From: Teredinibacter franksiae
Lineage (GTDB): Bacteria; Pseudomonadota; Gammaproteobacteria; Pseudomonadales; Cellvibrionaceae
NCBI RefSeq assembly: GCF_014218805.1
Contig: NZ_JACJUV010000001.1
Span: 2,988,501-3,052,500 of the forward strand
Length of the DNA: 64,000 nt
Reading direction: 5' to 3'
A program made the translations under genes and the position numbers. How positions within the stretch are numbered: position 1 is the stretch's first letter; each line of letters opens with the position of its first letter. Positions 58,379 to 64,000 of this stretch are shown here, piece after piece. The notes below the pieces were generated by a model, which worked only from the letters and a program-made list of their open reading frames with translations, ran no database searches and was not told where the DNA came from.

Positions 58379-59713
58379 ATGAGCATCATAGAAAAAAGAA
58401 AGGCATTGATTATTGTTGATTACAATTTGTCGAGGGTGAATGATGTTAAAACCATTCGTGACTACGCCGCTCGACAGCATAACCTGCTTACGGTACTGGT
58501 ACGGCCAAATCCCCTAAAACACGATTTTGATATTGCGGACTATGTTATAGATGCAGATCCCTTGGTGTCGGAATTTGTAGAGCGGGCACGCGCACAGTTA
58601 GTCGAGCTTCCGTGCTCTTTAGTTGCTGGTTTGGTGTTTTCAGATAATGCCATAGTGCAAGGCGCACGATTACTGGAAAGCCTACAATTGCCCGGTGATA
58701 GTAGTGAGTTGGCAGTAAATGCGTTCTGTAAGTATCGATATCGTGAAACCGAAAATGCGCTTAAACCCCTATTAAACGCACAAAGCATTTTTGTTCCCGC
58801 AGTAGCAGAAATCCACAATCGTAAGACACTAAAATCGTTTGTTGATGCCCATGGCAATGGTGTTGTTATTAAACCTAAAGCCGAAGGCAACAACAGAGGC
58901 GTTATTTTATTGCGCAATCCGAGCGTTGCGGAAATTGATTCGGCGCTTGAAGAGGTTGCGCCCTATATGGCGAGTGGCGTTATCGTTGAGGAGTGTATCC
59001 CCTACCTAGACGAGTATTCCTACGATGGTATTGGTGGGCAATATTTTATCACCGAAAAATTTTCGACCAAAGGGCGCTACCCGGTAGAGTTTGGTCAGTT
59101 GGTACCGGCGGTCGTGTCACAAGATCGGCACCAGGCTATCGTACGTGCAGGAAGGGCCGCTAATTTGCTGGTTGGTCAAAATCATGGAGCGTTCCACAAC
59201 GAAATATTGGTTGCCGAAGACAACAGCAAAGTGGGCATCGTTGAACCGAATCGGCGCCCTGCGGGTATGAAAATATGGTCACTGGCTAGCCGCGTATTTG
59301 ACCAGAATTTGTACGAGCAGTGGGTTGATTCCGCTTTGGGTTATGTCAATTCAGAAGGAATGCTTACCACTAATGCCGGTGCGATGATGGTGATGCTTCC
59401 AGCACCGAGAGATATGTATGGAACAGAATTACGCGAAGACATCGGCTTTTACGTTGAGCTGTTACACCAGCAATTCGCACAGCAATTTCCCCAATATTCG
59501 AACACAATCATTTGGAGTGACTATGAGCCGGTTGCGCCGCCGATGCAGCGCATATATTCACCTCCAAGAGACAACGGTGACTTTCTTGCGTCTGTAGTGC
59601 TGACCAGTAGTGATGGTGCACAGGTGCTTAAAGGTATTTTTGCTGCAATACAAGATATGTGGCGCGCGACTATCGATCAACAATTATTCGATGAATCAAT
59701 AAAATCGGCGTAA
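58379..59713 (+). CDS. ATP-grasp ligase 2
   Basis: 444 aa. After an N-terminal domain (RKALIIVDYNLSRVNDV) comes the ATP-grasp fold, with ATP-binding GVVIKPKAEGNNRGVILL and the metal-binding segment IVEPNRRPAGMKIW, which departs from the common E-x-N-P-R-x-G pattern but keeps Glu and Asn. The two other ATP-grasp genes in the operon are only distantly similar, so each probably acts on a different acceptor. It lies 42 bases after ligase 1 and 10 bases before ligase 3. Confidence 0.86.
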   Translation: MSIIEKRKALIIVDYNLSRVNDVKTIRDYAARQHNLLTVLVRPNPLKHDFDIADYVIDADPLVSEFVERARAQLVELPCSLVAGLVFSDNAIVQGARLLESLQLPGDSSELAVNAFCKYRYRETENALKPLLNAQSIFVPAVAEIHNRKTLKSFVDAHGNGVVIKPKAEGNNRGVILLRNPSVAEIDSALEEVAPYMASGVIVEECIPYLDEYSYDGIGGQYFITEKFSTKGRYPVEFGQLVPAVVSQDRHQAIVRAGRAANLLVGQNHGAFHNEILVAEDNSKVGIVEPNRRPAGMKIWSLASRVFDQNLYEQWVDSALGYVNSEGMLTTNAGAMMVMLPAPRDMYGTELREDIGFYVELLHQQFAQQFPQYSNTIIWSDYEPVAPPMQRIYSPPRDNGDFLASVVLTSSDGAQVLKGIFAAIQDMWRATIDQQLFDESIKSA

Positions 59714-59723
59714 CGGGGGAGTT

Positions 59724-60926
59724 ATGAAAATACTAGTTTTACACCGTATTCCATACCACAAAATAGAATATCACCGTGGCATTGATCATCTCCAACACGA
59801 GGTCTATTACGTAGGTTCTGAGGCGGCTTTGGCCACCATTCCTGAATCCTTACGCTGTGTGCGCTGGCTGCGCAATGAAGCATCAAGCCTGAGTGATGAA
59901 GTTATTCGGCTGATAGAGCTTCACGGCAAAAAATTTGATTTGGTGGTGTCACTTTCTGAATACGAATTGCTGGATGCAGCGCTTATACGTGATCACTTTT
60001 CGATTTCTGGCCCAGGTTACGTCGATGTATTAAAAGTACGCGATAAGCTGGTCATGAAAGCCTGTGTTGAAAAAGCGGGGTTGGTGGTACCGGCGAACTG
60101 CGCATTAACGGCGTTTGAATTGTTATCGAATGGTTTTCCGGGGAAAGTCGTTCTTAAGCCAATTGACGGCGCCTCGAGTGAAAACGTACTTATTTTTCCA
60201 AGCGCAAACGCGCTGGCTGAAGCACTAAACGGTAGTTCTACTGGAATTCCTCCGTTGGATGCGGGCGACTACGAAGGCTTTGAGGTTGAAGCCTTCGTTA
60301 GCGGAGATATTCTGCACTTTGATGGTTTAATGGTTGAGGGTGAAATAAAACTTCTTGTGTCTAGCCAGTATTTAGGCAATTGCCTGAAGTATGCAGAAGG
60401 TGAGCCCCTAGGTTCCTATCAAATTGAAACCACCGCAGCGATTGAACGTTGGGTAAATACTGCCTTGTCCGCAACGGCTGTGCGCAATGGCTGCTTTCAT
60501 GTAGAGGCCATTCGTGAAGGTAATACTATGGTGTTTTTGGAGCTGGCGAACAGGGTGGGCGGTGCAGATGTGTGTGCCGCTGTAGAGTTGGCAACGGGCG
60601 TTCATTTGCCAAGTGCGGAATTGAAAGTGTACCTAGGAGAAGCACAGCATTTGTATAACCAGCCTTCAGTTACTACACGCTTCGGTTGGTTTGTTTTTCC
60701 TGGCCACCAGCTGCGTGGTGAACGATGCCGAATTGAAGGCAGTGATACCTTTCGTGCGAGTGAGCAGGTAGTTCGCTGGAACCAGTTGTCGCCGCAGCAA
60801 ACGTTAGCAAAAAACATTACCTACCAGGCGCACGAAGTCCCATTGGCGGGGTTGGTGCGAGGTGATACCAGCCATGCCGTGCGTAATTTTATGGCAGGTA
60901 TTTTTAATAATGTCACCGTTGCTTAA
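59724..60926 (+). CDS. ATP-grasp ligase 3
   Basis: 400 aa. The N-terminal domain starts MKILVLHRIPYHKIEYHRG. The ATP-binding segment is GKVVLKPIDGASSENVLIF, and the metal segment FLELANRVGGADV has Ala where the second metal ligand Asn usually stands, a variant also found in some ATP-grasp subfamilies. The C-terminal part (about 300-400) is ligase-specific. It starts 10 bases after ligase 2 and is followed at 27 bases by the MFS gene. Activity is not proven by sequence, since the altered metal site could mean changed chemistry. Confidence 0.85.
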   Translation: MKILVLHRIPYHKIEYHRGIDHLQHEVYYVGSEAALATIPESLRCVRWLRNEASSLSDEVIRLIELHGKKFDLVVSLSEYELLDAALIRDHFSISGPGYVDVLKVRDKLVMKACVEKAGLVVPANCALTAFELLSNGFPGKVVLKPIDGASSENVLIFPSANALAEALNGSSTGIPPLDAGDYEGFEVEAFVSGDILHFDGLMVEGEIKLLVSSQYLGNCLKYAEGEPLGSYQIETTAAIERWVNTALSATAVRNGCFHVEAIREGNTMVFLELANRVGGADVCAAVELATGVHLPSAELKVYLGEAQHLYNQPSVTTRFGWFVFPGHQLRGERCRIEGSDTFRASEQVVRWNQLSPQQTLAKNITYQAHEVPLAGLVRGDTSHAVRNFMAGIFNNVTVA

Positions 60927-60953
60927 GCTACCTCCAAAAATTGAGTTGCCGTT

Positions 60954-62192
60954 ATGAATTCATCTGTATTTAATCACCTGTTGGTCTACCGATTTTTTGC
61001 CGCGTTTGCCGATCAACTGATGCTTTTTGCCGTACCGGTAATTATTTATATGCAAACGAAATCGGTCGCGATGTCGGGAATTGCATTTTTTATTGAATGG
61101 ACACCGCGAATACTGTCTTTGCCGCTGGCTGGTTCATTGAGTGATAGATTTGGCAGTAAATCGGTGTATCTTTTCGCCGATGCTATGAGAGCTGTAGCTT
61201 GTGTTCTAGTGTTTGTTGCGATAGTACATTTTAATCTGGACTATTTCGTTGCCTTAAGCTTATTTATGGCGTCAAGTGCATTTCTTTACGCGCAGTCTTA
61301 CATTTCACTTGAAGCTTTAATCCCCAAACTTGCAGACAAAGCTAGTTTGCCTAAGTTGCAAAGTCGATTGCAGGCGATTGAACAGGGGTCGATGATCAGT
61401 GCTCCAGTAGTAGGAGCGCTCATAATCGCCAATGCAGAGCCAATAAATATTGTGATAATTGCGGGTATACTCTATTTTTCTGCCTTTATCGGTATATCGC
61501 TTATACATATCCCTGAAGCGAAGATGTCCGTAAGGAAAAACAACAAAAAGGTGATCGTTGGTATTCTTCGCGACTTTCGCAAGGCATGGCAAATTTTTCG
61601 TATTCGGGAGAATCTGCTGTTTCTCACTATTTTGAGTATCAGCATTAATCTCGTATTTGGCATTGGCCTGGCAACTGGCGCCGCGCTTACTACCGGTCAT
61701 TTCTCACGCACAGCGTCCGATTTTGGTCTGTTGCAATCGGTTACGGGCCTTTTAATGCTGCTTAGTCTGCTGGCGGTTCCGATGATGTTGAAGCGCGTGA
61801 ACCTTTTCTCGCTGGGGATCGTTTCCTATGTTGTAGTGGCGGTGTGCGCGTTTATTATTGGTGTTTCCAATAATTTTTATGTGTATGCGTTTTGTTATGC
61901 GTGCATATTTGCGTTGGGGAGTTGGTTTAACATCTATATTCGTTCAGAGCGGGCATTATGGATACCCAAAGTGCATTTGGGTAAAACCATCGGCATGATT
62001 GTTTTTCTTAATCAACTTACTTTACCAATATCGGGGCTAATTGTTGGACTGTCGAGCAGCGAAGAGCAGGTGAAAAATGTGTTTCTAGCTCTGTCGCTCA
62101 TTACCGTAATTGTATTAATCGTGTTTTTTCACAGGCTTCGCTCTACATCGAGAGTGGTTGCGCCAAGCCTTGTTGCTGCTGTGAAAAGCTAA
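60954..62192 (+). CDS. MFS exporter
   Basis: 412 aa with about 12 membrane helices and a loop 2-3 motif GSLSDRFGSKSV typical of the major facilitator superfamily. It resembles the DHA/MFS_1 efflux group. By position it probably exports the product of the operon and may give self-protection. Its substrate cannot be predicted. It starts 27 bases after ligase 3. Confidence 0.88.
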   Translation: MNSSVFNHLLVYRFFAAFADQLMLFAVPVIIYMQTKSVAMSGIAFFIEWTPRILSLPLAGSLSDRFGSKSVYLFADAMRAVACVLVFVAIVHFNLDYFVALSLFMASSAFLYAQSYISLEALIPKLADKASLPKLQSRLQAIEQGSMISAPVVGALIIANAEPINIVIIAGILYFSAFIGISLIHIPEAKMSVRKNNKKVIVGILRDFRKAWQIFRIRENLLFLTILSISINLVFGIGLATGAALTTGHFSRTASDFGLLQSVTGLLMLLSLLAVPMMLKRVNLFSLGIVSYVVVAVCAFIIGVSNNFYVYAFCYACIFALGSWFNIYIRSERALWIPKVHLGKTIGMIVFLNQLTLPISGLIVGLSSSEEQVKNVFLALSLITVIVLIVFFHRLRSTSRVVAPSLVAAVKS

Positions 62193-62235
62193 AAACAATT
62201 ACAGCCTCCCTGAATTAAATTAGAGGTGCCCTAAT

Positions 62236-63360
62236 GTGAAATTGGTTATTGTTGGCGCAGGTATGGCCGCATACTTTGTTGTGCAACGCTTGCGGAAATT
62301 GGATAAAACGGTGGATATTACCGTCGTGTGTGGTGGCTCTGGCGATCAATACTATAAGCCAAGCTTATCAAAAACATTACGCAAAATGTTGGAACCCGAA
62401 TCGCTCGTTACTGCAACGGCTAGCGACTGGGCTCAGCGATACAATGTAACGCTAATTGAAAATTCCTGGGTCGAAAGGTTAGACCCTAAACGAAAAACCC
62501 TATCGGTTAACCGCCAGATACTCGCTTACGACAAGTTAGTGTTGGCCGTTGGCGCAATACCTTCGTTGTTCAAAGATGTTGAAGGTATTTTTCATCTCAA
62601 TAGTTTGCAAAGTTATTTTGATTTTCGTCAGCGCTTAGCTAGGCATCAAGAAGTACTTGTACTGGGTGGGGGGCTTATAGGCTGTGAAATATCCAGCGAT
62701 CTGGCTAATGCGGGTTACCAGCCCGCGCTAATGTGTGCGGGTTCAGGGCCGCTCGAACACATCTTGCCAGCGCAGGGTTCGCTCTACTTACAGCAGTATA
62801 TGGAGCAGATGGGCGTTATATTTAAAACCCATTCGCGGGTACTAAACATAACGCAGGATGAAAACAACAACAGTGTGATTACCTTTGAAAGCGGTGAGCA
62901 ATTGGTTGCACCACTGGTATTGAATTGTACCGGGTTACAAGCCAATACAGCGATAGCCAAGGCCGCGGGTCTCGTCGTTAACAAGGGGATAGTGACCGAT
63001 GAGTATCTGCAAACCAGCGAAGTCGATATTTTCGCTATAGGCGATTGCGCTGAAATTAACGGGGAGCTATATCAGTATGTGCCCCCCATTATGCAATCGG
63101 CCCGCGCGCTTGCAGCAACGCTTTTGGGTAATGCTACGGCCTTTAATATTGGTCAATTTCCAGTAACTATAGAAATCCACGGTATGCCGGTTCGTATTCA
63201 GGGGTTCACTCGCGCCCAAGAGTGGGAGTTTGATGTGTATACGGGGGGGGCAATAGCTGTGGGTAAAAACACTATGGGTGAAGTATTAAGCCGGGTAATT
63301 ATCGGCGACCCGTTAGTGGCGCAACCTTCAGCGGCAGCAGCCGCATTAAGCGAGGCCTAA
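62236..63360 (+). CDS. FAD-dependent NAD(P)H:ferredoxin/rubredoxin reductase
   Basis: 374 aa, start GTG 62236 (AGAGG 9 bases upstream). FAD-binding VIVGAGMAAYF is at the N-terminus, NAD(P)-binding VLGGGLIGCEISSDL is at about 142-156, and the FAD-closing motif IFAIGDCAE is near 269. It lacks the CxxC disulfide of thiol oxidoreductases, as expected for rubredoxin- and ferredoxin-reductases (RubB type). Within the operon it is the natural electron donor to the ferredoxin and through it to the HDO. Confidence 0.9.
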   Translation: MKLVIVGAGMAAYFVVQRLRKLDKTVDITVVCGGSGDQYYKPSLSKTLRKMLEPESLVTATASDWAQRYNVTLIENSWVERLDPKRKTLSVNRQILAYDKLVLAVGAIPSLFKDVEGIFHLNSLQSYFDFRQRLARHQEVLVLGGGLIGCEISSDLANAGYQPALMCAGSGPLEHILPAQGSLYLQQYMEQMGVIFKTHSRVLNITQDENNNSVITFESGEQLVAPLVLNCTGLQANTAIAKAAGLVVNKGIVTDEYLQTSEVDIFAIGDCAEINGELYQYVPPIMQSARALAATLLGNATAFNIGQFPVTIEIHGMPVRIQGFTRAQEWEFDVYTGGAIAVGKNTMGEVLSRVIIGDPLVAQPSAAAAALSEA

Positions 63361-63368
63361 AAAATAGA

Positions 63369-64000
63369 ATGACCACACGCGATATGCTCTTAGGAGTGCT
63401 GGTCACAGCCATTTGGGGGTTCAATTTCTCTGTTATTAAAATGGGTTTGTCGGCGATGGACCCGTTTATGCTAGCGGGTTGTCGCTTCCTGCTGTGTGCT
63501 GTGCCTTTGGTTTTTTTTGTTGCTCGCCCCGATACGGCATTCAAATACGTGGTCGCCTATGGGTTATTATTTGGTGTAGGGTTGTGGGGTATGGTGGCGT
63601 TGGGTATCTATTTCGGTGCTTCTGCCGGGGTGGCATCACTGGTTTTGCAAATAAGTGTATTTATTACCATTCTGTTCGGGCGCATACTATTTAAAGAAAC
63701 GATTAGTCGAGGGCAGAAAATCGGTGCGGCTATTGCGCTGGTAGGGCTTGCGCTTATTATCAGTATTACCGATGGTTCGGTTACGCTTGGTGGGTTGCTG
63801 TTGGTGCTCTTGGGTGCATTGTGTTGGAGTTTATCGAATAGTCTTCTTAAATGGTCGGGGGCGAAACGTATATTTCCCTTCATGGTGTGGTCAAGCCTGT
63901 TTTCACCGTTGCCATTGTTTGTACTTTCATACTGGGTGTATGGTGATAACCAAGTGGACTATCTGCTTCAGTCATTTAACTTCAAATCCGTGTTTTCCAT
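63369..64000 (+). CDS. EamA/DMT-family exporter (C-terminus beyond window edge)
   Basis: Open from ATG 63369 to the right edge (210 codons), 8 bases after the reductase gene. The start MTTRDMLLGVLVTAIWGFNF and five or more further membrane helices (LLFGVGLWGMVALGIYFGA, IGAAIALVGLALIISIT) fit an EamA transporter of the drug/metabolite superfamily. The 10-helix total cannot be checked. Such proteins export amino acids and metabolites, so it may serve the same product as the MFS exporter. Its end and any further operon members lie outside the window. Confidence 0.88.
   Translation, partial: MTTRDMLLGVLVTAIWGFNFSVIKMGLSAMDPFMLAGCRFLLCAVPLVFFVARPDTAFKYVVAYGLLFGVGLWGMVALGIYFGASAGVASLVLQISVFITILFGRILFKETISRGQKIGAAIALVGLALIISITDGSVTLGGLLLVLLGALCWSLSNSLLKWSGAKRIFPFMVWSSLFSPLPLFVLSYWVYGDNQVDYLLQSFNFKSVFS

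Overview
The window reads as a chromosomal segment of a marine or plant-polysaccharide-degrading gammaproteobacterium, most likely of the Cellvibrionaceae (Cellvibrio, Teredinibacter or Saccharophagus type). The reasons are the Pseudomonas-like housekeeping order (dapF-lysA-lptM, rsmD/ftsY-ftsE-ftsX-rpoH, algP-FKBP-rsd/algQ), a full gspC-N type II secretion operon, and a GH95/TonB receptor/GH35/GH31 set that matches the xyloglucan locus described in Cellvibrio japonicus. This assignment is inference from gene content; no rRNA or tRNA was seen.

Layout. 1-7261 (mostly minus strand): DUF484, dapF, lysA and lptM in a tight lysine/peptidoglycan cluster, then cyaA, coaD and rsmD. 7328-12998 (plus): ftsY, ftsE, ftsX, rpoH, a DUF423 membrane protein, trmB and a TIGR02444/DUF2390 protein. 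13100-16874: an AlgP-like histone-H1-like protein, an FKBP lipoprotein, a WD40 lipoprotein and rsd/algQ. 17227-19883: a FliL-like exported protein, gshA and a small unknown protein. 20363-31770: gspC to gspN, with an ApbE flavin transferase behind it. 33215-43557: GH95 fucosidase, TonB-dependent receptor, GH35 beta-galactosidase and GH31 alpha-xylosidase, which together should import and strip xyloglucan oligosaccharides. 43919-45367: two near-identical small secreted Cys-containing proteins from a recent 0.5 kb duplication.

45615-51610 (minus) is a five-gene operon read in the order outer-membrane barrel, secreted Ig/FnIII-like protein, ECF sigma factor, membrane-anchored putative anti-sigma factor, subtilisin-like S8 protease. 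It looks like a self-contained envelope-sensing system that I do not recognise by name. 52299-54548 is a GH3 beta-glucosidase, followed by a GH16 remnant that has lost its N-terminus and carries an amber codon where a Trp is expected.

55902 to the right edge is the most unusual part: eight same-strand, closely spaced genes encoding a [2Fe-2S] ferredoxin, a heme-oxygenase-like diiron oxidase (HDO), three different ATP-grasp ligases, an MFS exporter, an FAD-dependent ferredoxin/rubredoxin-type reductase and an EamA exporter (cut by the window end). The inferred logic is that ATP-grasp enzymes join small carboxylic and amino acids, the reductase-ferredoxin pair feeds electrons to the diiron enzyme that oxidises the product or a precursor, and the two transporters export it. 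It is a candidate small natural-product pathway with no recognisable NRPS, PKS or RiPP machinery.
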